Part shown: positions 18,336 to 27,385 of the stretch, one piece after another
Position numbering within the stretch: position 1 is the stretch's first letter
Layout: each line of letters begins with the position of its first letter
NCBI GenBank assembly: GCA_022868165.1
Contig: JALHYA010000010.1
Location: 64,375 to 103,234 of the forward strand
Origin: Patescibacteria group bacterium
GTDB lineage: Bacteria > Patescibacteriota > Microgenomatia > UBA8517
Length of the DNA: 38,860 bases
Reading direction: 5' to 3'
Notes under the pieces: generated by a model
Database searches by the model: none
What the model was told of the DNA's origin: nothing
What the model saw: the letters and a program-made list of their open reading frames with translations, nothing else
Made by a program: the position numbers and the translations under genes

Positions 18336-19846
18336 CCTTATACCTTAAATATAGGCCACAGAGCCTAGAAGAACTTGACTCGCAAATTGTACGTGAGTCC
18401 CTCCAAAAAATAGTCGCTTCGGGAAAAATTCCCCACGCTTTTCTTTTTTCGGGGCCTAAGGGAATTGGGAAAACCTCAGCAGCAAGAATTTTGGCAAAGA
18501 TTGTCAACTGCGAGAAAAACCAAAAGAAGCTCAAAGAGTCGTGCAACAAGTGCGAACAATGCATAACCATTTCCAAAGGGACAAATTTGGACGTGATTGA
18601 ACTGGATGCGGCAAGTAATCGCGGAATCGAGGACGTAAGAAATCTTAGAGATGCGGTAAAACTCTCTCCTGCAAAAGCCAGGAAAAAAGTTTACATTATC
18701 GACGAAGCGCACATGTTGACTACGGAAGCCGCAAACGCCCTATTAAAAACCTTGGAGGAGCCGCCCGAACACGTGATGTTTATTCTTGCCACAACCAATC
18801 CGGAAAAACTCGTCGAAACAATTCGCTCAAGAACTACAAACATGACTTTCTCAAAAGCAAAACCGGAGGAGCTCCTTCGTTCTCTTCAAAGAGTAGTAAA
18901 AGGAGAAAAATTAAAGATAGATAAAGACGCGCTTTCGTTAATTTCCAAGGCCGCCGCCGGTTCTTTTAGGGATGCGGTTAAGCTTGTTGAGCAGATAATG
19001 CTCGAGCAGGTAAAAACCGATGCGAAAAGCGTCAATGAATTTCTTTTCAGAAAGAAAATGTTTTCCGTTGAAGGGTTTTTGGAAATTCTTCACAGGAAAG
19101 ATGCCAAGACGGCGATAGAAGAAGTGGAAAAAGTTTCCGAATCCGGAGTTGGGACGGAAACGTTTTTGGAACAAATTCTGGAAGTTCTTAGGGCCGAACT
19201 CTTGGCGAAAGTTGGAGTAGGCGAAAGCGGAGAGAGTGCATTTAGTAAAGAAGAACTTATTGCGCTTGTCACACTTTTTTCTCAAGCGGCAAGGGAGCTT
19301 TCGGGGTCTTTATTGGAGCAAATTCCCGTGGAGCTGGCGATAATTTCGTGGTGCGGAGGCGAAAAGAAGTTAGAGGTTGGAGGTCAGATGCTGGAGGTAG
19401 AAGGTGGAAGTCTGAAGACTGAAATCGGCCTTTCAACGTCCAAACTCGAACCTCAACGTCTAACTTCAAACGTCAAACATCAAACTTCAATTAAAGAGAT
19501 TAGCGAAGAAGTGTGGAGAAATATTCTTGCGGCAGTCAAACCCAGAAATACCTCGATAGAGGCTCTTCTTAGGGCAGCAAAACCAATAGGATATGACGGG
19601 AAAGTTTTAACTCTGGGAGTTTTCTATCGCTTCCACAAAGAAAGACTTGAAGACGGAGGCAATAGAAGAATATTGGAAGAGGTAGTAGAAGTAATATTTG
19701 GCGCTCCGGTTAGAATCGTTTGCACCTTGACCGAGCCGCCGGCAAAAAAGACAGAAACGCCTCCTGTAACCGGGGGAGAAACGGTTTTGACCGAGGGAGA
19801 GGATAAAGATATAATAAAGGTCGCAGAAGAAATTTTTGGGAACTAG
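18332..19846 (+). CDS. dnaX: DNA polymerase III subunit gamma/tau
   Basis: YRPQSLEEL, HAFLFSGPKGIGKTSAARILAK, four-Cys zinc site, IIDEAHMLTTEAANALLKTLEEPP. Confidence 0.96.
   Translation: MTLYLKYRPQSLEELDSQIVRESLQKIVASGKIPHAFLFSGPKGIGKTSAARILAKIVNCEKNQKKLKESCNKCEQCITISKGTNLDVIELDAASNRGIEDVRNLRDAVKLSPAKARKKVYIIDEAHMLTTEAANALLKTLEEPPEHVMFILATTNPEKLVETIRSRTTNMTFSKAKPEELLRSLQRVVKGEKLKIDKDALSLISKAAAGSFRDAVKLVEQIMLEQVKTDAKSVNEFLFRKKMFSVEGFLEILHRKDAKTAIEEVEKVSESGVGTETFLEQILEVLRAELLAKVGVGESGESAFSKEELIALVTLFSQAARELSGSLLEQIPVELAIISWCGGEKKLEVGGQMLEVEGGSLKTEIGLSTSKLEPQRLTSNVKHQTSIKEISEEVWRNILAAVKPRNTSIEALLRAAKPIGYDGKVLTLGVFYRFHKERLEDGGNRRILEEVVEVIFGAPVRIVCTLTEPPAKKTETPPVTGGETVLTEGEDKDIIKVAEEIFGN
19366..19490. 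repeat. Hairpin-forming repeat embedded in frame in dnaX
   Basis: GAAGTTAGAGGTTGGAGGT (19366-19384) is an imperfect inverted match to AACCTCAACGTCTAACTTC (19449-19467); followed by further AACTTCAAACGTCAAACATCAAACTTCAA units. Confidence 0.65.
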
Positions 19847-19851
19847 GTAAG

Positions 19852-20295
19852 ATGACAGAAACAATAGGAAATTTAGATATTCCCGACAAGCGCATAAAGG
19901 GGGCAGAGTCCTTTGGTACGTGGGGTAGCCCCGATTGGAGGGATCTTTATGAGGGCGACCTCCTTGCGTGGGCGGACAATAAGATAAGAATGTTAAATCT
20001 TCATTTAAGGGAAAATCCACAGGTCACAGAAGAGGTTCAAACTAGAGATTTGTTATATAGGTGGAGGAATGCTTATCTGGCGGAGTATAACAGTGCTCCT
20101 CCTGGGAGACCGGTTGATGAGCGATTAGAAGACGGGTTTTGGCAAGTTTATTTAACAGCTCTTGAGGAGGCCTATAAAGGAAAGAGCGATGAGGATAAAC
20201 AGGCCGCGCTAAGTAAGGCTAAAGGGTTCAACACAAGAAGGAAGAATGAACTTGAATATAAAAGAACCTGGCAAGGTGATATAGAGGAATATTAG
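19852..20295 (+). CDS. hypothetical protein
   Basis: ORF between dnaX and ybaB, no recognised motif. Confidence 0.55.
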   Translation: MTETIGNLDIPDKRIKGAESFGTWGSPDWRDLYEGDLLAWADNKIRMLNLHLRENPQVTEEVQTRDLLYRWRNAYLAEYNSAPPGRPVDERLEDGFWQVYLTALEEAYKGKSDEDKQAALSKAKGFNTRRKNELEYKRTWQGDIEEY

Positions 20296-20305
20296 GAGTT
20301 AGGAA

Positions 20306-20593
20306 ATGTTTGATAAATTTAAACAATTAAATGAGCTCCGGAAAATGCGCTCCCAGGCGATGGAGCTGCAGAAAGAACTTGAAAAGATTTCGGAAACCGT
20401 CGAAAAGGGTGAATGGACCGTTTCCGTTTCCGGTGACCAAAAAATCAGATATATCAAAAAAGGCGAGGAGGATATGACCCAGTTGACCGACGTAATAAAT
20501 GATGCAATGAAAAAGGTCCAAAAGGAAGCCGCCAAGAAAATGATGGAAATGGGTGGCGGACTTAGCGGCCTTCTTGGTAAAATGGGTTCATGA
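20306..20593 (+). CDS. ybaB: YbaB/EbfC nucleoid-associated protein
   Basis: MQ(L)KELEKISETVEKGEWTVSVSGDQKIRYI; between dnaX and recR. Confidence 0.85.
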   Translation: MFDKFKQLNELRKMRSQAMELQKELEKISETVEKGEWTVSVSGDQKIRYIKKGEEDMTQLTDVINDAMKKVQKEAAKKMMEMGGGLSGLLGKMGS

Positions 20594-21195
20594 AGATAGC
20601 CCGGCCGCTTGCGCGCCTTATCGAATCTTTTCAAAAACTTCCCGGAATTGGCCCCAGAACAGCTCAGAGGCTTTCTTTTTATTTACTCCACGTTCCCCAG
20701 TCCGAATTGGATTCTTTCTCGGAGGCATTGGCAGAGTTGAAAAAACAAACGGTATTTTGCTCGATTTGTAAGAATGTTTCGGAGTCGGACCCTTGTCCTG
20801 TCTGCTCAGATTCTTCACGAGACAAATCCACCATTTTGGTGGTCGAACAACCTTTGGATATTTTGGCTTTTGAAAAAACAGGCAAATACAAAGGCGTATA
20901 TCACGTCCTTCACGGAAGCATTAGCCCCCTGGAAAATATCGGACCGGATGAGATATTTATCGCAGAACTGTTAAAAAGGGCAAAAGCTCCTGTTAAGGAG
21001 ATAATTATTGCAACAAATCCTACAATGGAAGGAGAGGCAACGGCAATGTTTATTAAGAAAAAACTAAATGAATCGGGAAGTGCTAAGAAAATTAAACTCA
21101 CTAGATTGGGCGTTGGTGTTCCAACCGGAGCGGATTTGGAATATGCTGATGAGACAACCTTGACTCAGGCAATAGAGGGGAGAAGAGAGATATGA
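20590..21195 (+). CDS. recR: Recombination protein RecR
   Basis: LPGIGPRTAQRLSFYLL, C-x2-C..CPVC, VEQPLDILAFEKTGKYKGVYHVLHG, ATNPTMEGEATA. Confidence 0.96.
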   Translation: MKIARPLARLIESFQKLPGIGPRTAQRLSFYLLHVPQSELDSFSEALAELKKQTVFCSICKNVSESDPCPVCSDSSRDKSTILVVEQPLDILAFEKTGKYKGVYHVLHGSISPLENIGPDEIFIAELLKRAKAPVKEIIIATNPTMEGEATAMFIKKKLNESGSAKKIKLTRLGVGVPTGADLEYADETTLTQAIEGRREI

Positions 21196-21599
21196 AACAA
21201 CAATTAAAAAATATTGGACAGCAGTTTGCAAGACAAGTAGTCCAAGAGCCCACTGAAATATTGAAGGAGGCAGGGGAGCAAGTGGCCGGTGTTCCATCGA
21301 CCGAAAATAAACCTCAGCAACCACAGGTGGAAAAACCTGTTACGCCTCAGGAGGTTCAAAGGAAACACGCAAAGGCAAGAAGTTTATATACCGCACTGGA
21401 AAACGAACTGAAGGAAATTCGGGTAAGAAAAGCCCAAGATACGCAAGCCGAGCAACAAGTTCAAAACCCGCCAGTGCAAGAGAAACCTTTAGTAGAACCG
21501 CAAACAAAACACTCAAGGCGATTATTTGGTTTTGGACAAAAGGCTCAGGCCGAAAAACAAAAAACCCACGTTGAGCGGCCTGTCCAATCTTCAACTTAG
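21192..21599 (+). CDS. hypothetical low-complexity Q/K/E-rich protein
   Basis: ATGA overlap with recR; biased composition. Confidence 0.5.
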   Translation: MKQQLKNIGQQFARQVVQEPTEILKEAGEQVAGVPSTENKPQQPQVEKPVTPQEVQRKHAKARSLYTALENELKEIRVRKAQDTQAEQQVQNPPVQEKPLVEPQTKHSRRLFGFGQKAQAEKQKTHVERPVQSST

Positions 21600-21617
21600 A
21601 ATTTGATACAATAAGGC

Positions 21618-23024
21618 GTGGCTGATATCTATTTATATAATACTTTGGGCCGCAAGAAAGAATTATTTGTGCCTCTTGACCCACCTCATGTCGGAATGTA
21701 TTCCTGCGGCCCAACCGTTTATGATTACGCGCACATTGGGCATATGCGCCGTTATGTCGGCGATGATGTTTTAAAAAGACTTTTGGGCTTCAATAGTTTT
21801 CAGGTAAAACATGTAATGAACATTACCGATGTCGGCCATCTAACTTCCGACGCCGATACTGGAGAAGACAAAATAGAGAAAAGTGCTGCAGAGAAGGGGA
21901 AATCCGCTTTCGAGATTGCCAAGTTTTTTGAAGAACAATTTTTCGCATCAACCGACGCATTAAATATAGGAAGACCAAATATTGTCTGCCGGGCAACCGA
22001 ACACATAAACGAGCAGATAGCCCTTATTAAAAAATTGGAAGAAAACGGTTATACCTACATAACCGATGACGGAATTTATTTTGATACGTCGAAACTCAAA
22101 GATTACGGAAGACTTGCCGGCGGCAAAGAGGGGATAAGGCCGGGGGCGAGAGTCGATATTGCCGGCAAAAAACATCCCACGGATTTTGCTCTTTGGAAAT
22201 TTAGCCCAAAGGATAAAAAACGCCAAATGGAATGGGACAGCCCTTGGGGAGTAGCTTTTCCCGGATGGCATATCGAGTGTTCCGCCATGAGCATGAAATA
22301 TCTCGGAGAAACTTTCGATATCCACTCGGGCGGAGTAGATCATATCGCAGTTCATCACACAAACGAAATTGCACAAAGCGAGGGAGCAACGGGGAAGGAC
22401 CCCGTAAAATATTGGGTCCACTATGAATTTTTGCAGGTCGACGGGCAAAAGATGAGCAAAAGCTTGAAGAATACCTACACCGTAGACGATGTAAAAAAGA
22501 AAGGCTTTGACCCAATGGCCCTTCGTTATCTTTTTCTTACGGCTTACTATCGGGACCCATTGAATTTCACCTGGAAATCGCTGGAAGCGGCCCAAAGCGC
22601 TTTGGAGAAATTAAGAACTCAAGTTGCCGCTCTAGGAAAGCAGCAACCGAGAACCACAATTTCTCAAGAAAAAAACGAGAAAGTAGACGAATATCGCGAT
22701 AAATTCATAAAGTCGGTAAACGACGACATGAATACGGCAACCGGCTTGGCGGTAATGTGGGAAATGCTAAAAAGCAATATTCCTTCGGAAGATAAATATG
22801 ATTTGGCAATAACCTTTGATGAGGTTTTAGGACTAAAACTTGGCGAATATACTGCGCCAATAGTCAATATTCCCCAAGAGGTTGAAAAACTTGTGGCCAA
22901 AAGAGAAAATTTGAGAAAAGCGGGAGATTATAGAGATGCGGATAAGTTAAGAATTAAAGTTGAGGAAAAAGGATTTATTGTTGAGGATACTCCCGGGGGC
23001 TCCAGACTTACACCCAAAAGATGA
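21618..23024 (+). CDS. cysS: Cysteinyl-tRNA synthetase
   Basis: MYSCGPTVYDYAHIGHMRRYV, GWHIECSAMSMKYLGETFDIHSGGVDHIAVHHTNEIAQSE, KMSKS; GTG start. Confidence 0.97.
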   Translation: MADIYLYNTLGRKKELFVPLDPPHVGMYSCGPTVYDYAHIGHMRRYVGDDVLKRLLGFNSFQVKHVMNITDVGHLTSDADTGEDKIEKSAAEKGKSAFEIAKFFEEQFFASTDALNIGRPNIVCRATEHINEQIALIKKLEENGYTYITDDGIYFDTSKLKDYGRLAGGKEGIRPGARVDIAGKKHPTDFALWKFSPKDKKRQMEWDSPWGVAFPGWHIECSAMSMKYLGETFDIHSGGVDHIAVHHTNEIAQSEGATGKDPVKYWVHYEFLQVDGQKMSKSLKNTYTVDDVKKKGFDPMALRYLFLTAYYRDPLNFTWKSLEAAQSALEKLRTQVAALGKQQPRTTISQEKNEKVDEYRDKFIKSVNDDMNTATGLAVMWEMLKSNIPSEDKYDLAITFDEVLGLKLGEYTAPIVNIPQEVEKLVAKRENLRKAGDYRDADKLRIKVEEKGFIVEDTPGGSRLTPKR

Positions 23025-23656
23025 ACAAAGTTTCCGCAGTAATTTTTGACTTGGACGGGACCGTTTTGGACAATGAAGACGAATACGGGGATTCCTTCAA
23101 AAAAGTTTTGGAATCACTTGGCGCAAAAAACGTTTCGGACTTCCCGCAAACCGGTGGAATTGGGGTAGAGGAAAATTGGCCGAAACTTTTGGAAAAATAT
23201 CATGTCGCGACAAATAAAACTGTTGAAGAATTGGCAGTCGAAACTCAACAGGAGTACTTGAAACTCTTGCTGAAAGTGACGGTAAAAAAAGACTTGGAAA
23301 TATTTATTAAGGAACTTAAAAAGAAAGGAATAAAAACGGCGCTCGCAACTTCAAACGTTTGGACTATTTTGGAAAAAGTTTTTGAAGTTTTGCCCATTGA
23401 AGGATATTTTGACAGCGTTACAGCGGGAGAAGAAGTTGTCAGCAAAAAACCGGCCCCCGATTTATTTTTGATTGCGGCGGACAAGTTGGATGTTAAACCC
23501 GAAGAGTGTTTGGTTATCGAAGACGCCCCCTCGGGGATAGAGGCCGCACGCGATGCGGGAATGAGGGTCGTGGCAATCGCCAGAAACGATAAGCTCGCCG
23601 AAGAACTCAAAGATGCCGATTTAGTTGTCAGAGGATATAATCAATTACATGTCTGA
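23021..23656 (+). CDS. HAD-superfamily phosphatase (phosphoglucomutase/GPH-like)
   Basis: VIFDLDGTVLDNE, LATSN, VIEDAPSGIEAARDAGMRVVAI. Confidence 0.92.
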   Translation: MNKVSAVIFDLDGTVLDNEDEYGDSFKKVLESLGAKNVSDFPQTGGIGVEENWPKLLEKYHVATNKTVEELAVETQQEYLKLLLKVTVKKDLEIFIKELKKKGIKTALATSNVWTILEKVFEVLPIEGYFDSVTAGEEVVSKKPAPDLFLIAADKLDVKPEECLVIEDAPSGIEAARDAGMRVVAIARNDKLAEELKDADLVVRGYNQLHV

Positions 23657-24158
23657 ACAAATTAATTACGATGAGGTTCAAAGGGGAATTGAATTAACTA
23701 AAGCTGCTACGGCCAGGGCGTGGCTGGAACTTCCTAGAATTCAAGAGACTGCAAGAAAATTAGGTTTTGATGTAGACAAGGTAACTTTAGGTTGTGTTGT
23801 TAACGAAATTACAGCAGATGATGGAAACGCGTTTGGTCCGACGATTTCGATGGGTGACAATTTTAAGCCCGAAAGGGCCATTGTGGGCAAACAACGCCTC
23901 TTCGCGAGGCTCGATTGGGAATCCGGAATGGATGTAGTCCCCGAAGATATTAGAAATAGACTAAAGAGCGTTAGAGATAAATTGGGTAAAATCGATTGGA
24001 CAACTTATGAGGGTTTTAGTGAGGCCTACGGAATATGGAATAAAGAGGTAATGGGATTTGTACTGGAACAAATAAAAAATAATCCGAAGATTAAAGAGGC
24101 CTGTGACGCCGTTAATGAACTGGACGAGGCTGTCGAAAATGGGCAAATGCTACAATAA
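23649..24158 (+). CDS. hypothetical protein
   Basis: Start revised to ATG 23649 overlapping the HAD gene; no recognised motif. Confidence 0.55.
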   Translation: MSEQINYDEVQRGIELTKAATARAWLELPRIQETARKLGFDVDKVTLGCVVNEITADDGNAFGPTISMGDNFKPERAIVGKQRLFARLDWESGMDVVPEDIRNRLKSVRDKLGKIDWTTYEGFSEAYGIWNKEVMGFVLEQIKNNPKIKEACDAVNELDEAVENGQMLQ

Positions 24159-24171
24159 TTTCGAGCCAATC

Positions 24172-24909
24172 ATGCCAAAGGATATCCTTCTTTCAGTCTC
24201 AAATTTGAAAGTTAAATTCGATGAACACATCATCCTCGACGATATCAGTTTTGAAATTCAGAGAGACAGTACGCTGGCAATCATCGGTCCCAATGGAGCA
24301 GGAAAATCAGTTTTATTTAGGGCAATCTTGGGACTTATTCCTTATGGGGGGAAAGTTGAGTGGGCTCCCAATGTAAGAATCGGATATGTTCCTCAAAAGC
24401 TTGCCGTTGCCAAAGACCTTCCTTTAACCGTTTCTGAGTTTTTAAAATTTAAAGAAAAGGACCAAAAAAAGATTGAAAATGCTCTGGAGGCGGTAGGATT
24501 TCAAAAAGGAATAAGCGAACATCTCCATAACGATAAGAGAGTTTTGGGTACCAAACTGGGCGACTTATCGGGAGGAGAGATGCAAAGAGTAATGATTGCC
24601 TATGCGCTTTTGGGGGAACCGCATGTTTTGCTTTTTGACGAACCGACCGCGGGGGTGGATGTTAGCGGCGAGGAAACAATATACGAACTTATAAGCAAAC
24701 TTCAGGAAAAAGCGGATTTAACGATTGTTTTTATTTCCCACGAATTGGAAGTTGTTTATAAGTACGCGACAAATGTCTTTTGTTTGAATAGGGAAAAAGT
24801 TTGTTTTGGCCCGCCAAAAGAAGTGATAGACAAAGAGAGTTTACAAAAATTATACGGCGAGGACATTCATTTTTACCAACATCACGAGGGAAATCACAAT
24901 GAACACTAA
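24172..24909 (+). CDS. Metal (Zn/Mn) ABC transporter ATP-binding protein
   Basis: IIGPNGAGKSVLFRAILGL, LSGGEMQRVMIAYALL, LLFDEPTAGVD. Start revised to ATG 24172. Confidence 0.9.
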   Translation: MPKDILLSVSNLKVKFDEHIILDDISFEIQRDSTLAIIGPNGAGKSVLFRAILGLIPYGGKVEWAPNVRIGYVPQKLAVAKDLPLTVSEFLKFKEKDQKKIENALEAVGFQKGISEHLHNDKRVLGTKLGDLSGGEMQRVMIAYALLGEPHVLLFDEPTAGVDVSGEETIYELISKLQEKADLTIVFISHELEVVYKYATNVFCLNREKVCFGPPKEVIDKESLQKLYGEDIHFYQHHEGNHNEH

Positions 24910-25666
24910 TTTACTTTTCTTATTGTTAACGGGGGCTTTGGTCGGAGCGGCTTCGGGATATCTGGGTTCTTTTATGGTACTTAAGAGAATGTCTCTTGTG
25001 GGGGATGCCCTAAGCCACGTTGCTCTTCCCGGAATGGCCATTGCATTAACTTTCGGATTAAACCCGATTTTGGGAGCATTTGTTGCTTTGACAATTGCGA
25101 CTGTAGGAATTTGGTATTTGGCGGAAAGGTCTGAAATTTATCCGGAAGCCCTTGTCGGAGTTTTCTTTACGGCAAGTCTTGCAATAGGAATTTTGGTTAC
25201 CCCCCAGCCGGAACTTTTGGAGGCACTTTTCGGAAACCTTGAAAAAATTGGTTTTGTTGATGGAATTATTACAATAGTTGCGGCCGCATTTATTTTCCTC
25301 TTGGCAAGAGAGATTTCCGAAAAACTTCTTTTGGGAGTAGTTTCAGAAGACCTTGCGCGCTCATCCGGCATTAAAATGCCCCTCATTAATTTAATTTATC
25401 TTTTTCTTGTTGGCTCGATAGTTGCGTTGGGAGTGAAATTTGTGGGCACCCTTCTTATGGGAGCATTGGTAATAGTTCCCGCCGCGGCCGCGAAAAACGT
25501 AGCAAAAAACATCATGAGTTATCAGCTTCTCGGAATCTTGTTTGGGATTTTTTCTGTAGTTTTTGGAGTCTTGATAGCAAAATTCGTAGGAATTTCTTCC
25601 GGCCCGGCAGTAGTTTTGGTAAGCATCGCTATTTTTGCCTTGAGCTACCTCTTCAAACGAAACTAA
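24899..25666 (+). CDS. Metal (Zn/Mn) ABC transporter permease (ZnuB/MntB family)
   Basis: GAASGYLGSFMVLKRMSLVGDALSHVALPGMAIA; overlaps ATPase gene. Confidence 0.92.
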   Translation: MNTNLLFLLLTGALVGAASGYLGSFMVLKRMSLVGDALSHVALPGMAIALTFGLNPILGAFVALTIATVGIWYLAERSEIYPEALVGVFFTASLAIGILVTPQPELLEALFGNLEKIGFVDGIITIVAAAFIFLLAREISEKLLLGVVSEDLARSSGIKMPLINLIYLFLVGSIVALGVKFVGTLLMGALVIVPAAAAKNVAKNIMSYQLLGILFGIFSVVFGVLIAKFVGISSGPAVVLVSIAIFALSYLFKRN

Positions 25667-25709
25667 TCCACTCGCTAATTATGTGCGGGGATAGTAAAAT
25701 TGCCTTGAA

Positions 25710-26645
25710 ATGGCTTTATCTGTCGGGATTGTCGGTCTTCCAAACGCCGGGAAATCCACGCTTTTTAATGCGCTGGCGGCAAGAAGGCTGGCGGAAACAG
25801 CCCCTAGGCCATTTACCACCATTGACCCCCACGAGGCGGTAGTTGGGATTGGGGATGAAAAATTGGAAAAACTTTCGGAATTGGTTAAGCCCGAAAAAAC
25901 AGTCCCGGCAAGCGTCACCTTTATCGACATAGCCGGTCTTGTTAAGGGTGCTCACAAAGGCGAGGGATTAGGGAACCAGTTTCTGGCGAAAATCCGCGAA
26001 GTTGATGCAATAGTCCATGCGGTTCGGACTTTTACCAATCCGGAGGTCTCCCATCAAAATCTCTCTTATCAACCGGGTTCACAGGAGCAGGCCTTGGAGG
26101 ATATTGAAATAGTCAATTTGGAACTTGAACTAGGAGAAATAAAGGGTAAGCCCACGATTTATGTTCTAAATGTGGACGAGGGAAAAATTAAAGACGATTC
26201 AATCAATCAAATCATTAAGGAGATTAAGAAAAAATTTGGTGGAGAGGCACTGGCTATATCAGCAAAGTTGGAAGAAGAATTTATTGATTTGGAGCCGGAG
26301 GAAAGGAAAGAATACTTGAAAGAACTTGGAGTGGAGGAGGGTGGACTTAACCGTTTAATCAAGAAAGCCTATGAACTTTTGGGTCTTATTACTTTTTATA
26401 CGATTAAAGGGGGGAAAGAGGTTCACGCATGGAGTTTGGAAGAGGGAAGAACTGCCTTGGATGCCGCAGGTGAGGTTCACACCGATTTTGCCAAAAACTT
26501 TATCAAAGCAGAAGTAATAAACGTGGGTGAACTTTTATTGACAGGTAGCTGGAAGGAAGCAAAGGAAAAAGGAAAAGTTAGGTTGGAGGGAAGAGATTAT
26601 ATTGTTCAAGACGGAGATGTCATCGAGTTTAAGATTGGCGCATAA
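25710..26645 (+). CDS. ychF: Ribosome-binding Obg-like ATPase YchF
   Basis: SVGIVGLPNAGKSTLFNAL, FIDIAGLVKGAHKGEGLGNQFLAKIREVDAIVHAVR, TGS domain. Confidence 0.96.
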   Translation: MALSVGIVGLPNAGKSTLFNALAARRLAETAPRPFTTIDPHEAVVGIGDEKLEKLSELVKPEKTVPASVTFIDIAGLVKGAHKGEGLGNQFLAKIREVDAIVHAVRTFTNPEVSHQNLSYQPGSQEQALEDIEIVNLELELGEIKGKPTIYVLNVDEGKIKDDSINQIIKEIKKKFGGEALAISAKLEEEFIDLEPEERKEYLKELGVEEGGLNRLIKKAYELLGLITFYTIKGGKEVHAWSLEEGRTALDAAGEVHTDFAKNFIKAEVINVGELLLTGSWKEAKEKGKVRLEGRDYIVQDGDVIEFKIGA

Positions 26646-26654
26646 AGGTAGAAC

Positions 26655-26703
26655 GGGGTTGCAGAAACACACAAAAACATGTGTTGCTGCAGCCTGCAAC
26701 CCC
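26655..26703. terminator. Strong hairpin between convergent genes (possible bidirectional terminator)
   Basis: GGGGTTGCAG (26655-26664)/CTGCAACCCC (26694-26703) perfect; inner AACACA (26666-26671)/TGTGTT (26680-26685). No clear U tract. Confidence 0.5.
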
Positions 26704-26715
26704 ATTGTCATGCCG

Positions 26716-27183
26716 TTAGCCCCCTGAGACGCCGCCGATAGCCCTGGGGCTATCCTGCTCCTTTGTCACCTTTGGCAGGTATTCATGGAAGTAGGCGGAG
26801 ACATCGAAGCCACAATGCTTTGCTATTGCCCTCGCCCTGTCGAATCTGCCAAGTCGGCGTTTCTGCTCACGCTCTGTGTGGGCCAGTTGCTTAATGGCTT
26901 CCTTGTACTTCAGGCCCCCATGCTTAATTGTGGAAAGCACTCTGGCCTGACGTTCGTTGGCTTTGTGCAAAGCCATGGCGTATGAGTAGAGCTTTTCTAG
27001 AATGAACTGGTCTTTTTGCAGCTCCTTGAGCCGGTTATCACTTGTCGGCCAACTTCTGAATGTGAGCCAGAACCGGATGTGGTCGTACAACATTTTCCAC
27101 TTTCGGAAGTTGAGTAATACGGCGACGAGCGTACAGATGCACAGAACCGTACCTATCCATAATAAGGTAACTCTCGCGTCCAT
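26716..27183 (-). CDS. orphan membrane-anchored coiled-coil-like protein
   Basis: N-terminal TM segment (LLWIGTVLCICTLVAVLL), charged C-terminal part; strong SD AGGAG upstream of ATG; base composition visibly more GC-rich than neighbours. Confidence 0.55.
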   Translation of the reverse strand: MDARVTLLWIGTVLCICTLVAVLLNFRKWKMLYDHIRFWLTFRSWPTSDNRLKELQKDQFILEKLYSYAMALHKANERQARVLSTIKHGGLKYKEAIKQLAHTEREQKRRLGRFDRARAIAKHCGFDVSAYFHEYLPKVTKEQDSPRAIGGVSGG

Positions 27184-27349
27184 GGTTTTCTCCTGGGGCT
27201 CATCCCCGGCCTCCGCATGGCGCTCATCGCCACACTTAGGCGCTTCTTAGTTCGGCTTTGAACGTGCTGAAATTGCGGCAGCTGCAATTTCATCTGGGAT
27301 TATACCACAGCCGACAGCCACTTTCGAATTATAGGTCAAAGTTTACTTA

Positions 27350-27378
27350 TTGAAGGGGGTATTTTCAAATGCTATACT
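27350..27378 (+). promoter_or_regulatory. rpsF promoter (leaderless)
   Basis: TTGAAG (27350-27355), 17 bp, TATACT (27373-27378), ATG at 27386. Confidence 0.6.
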
Positions 27379-27385
27379 TTCGCTC

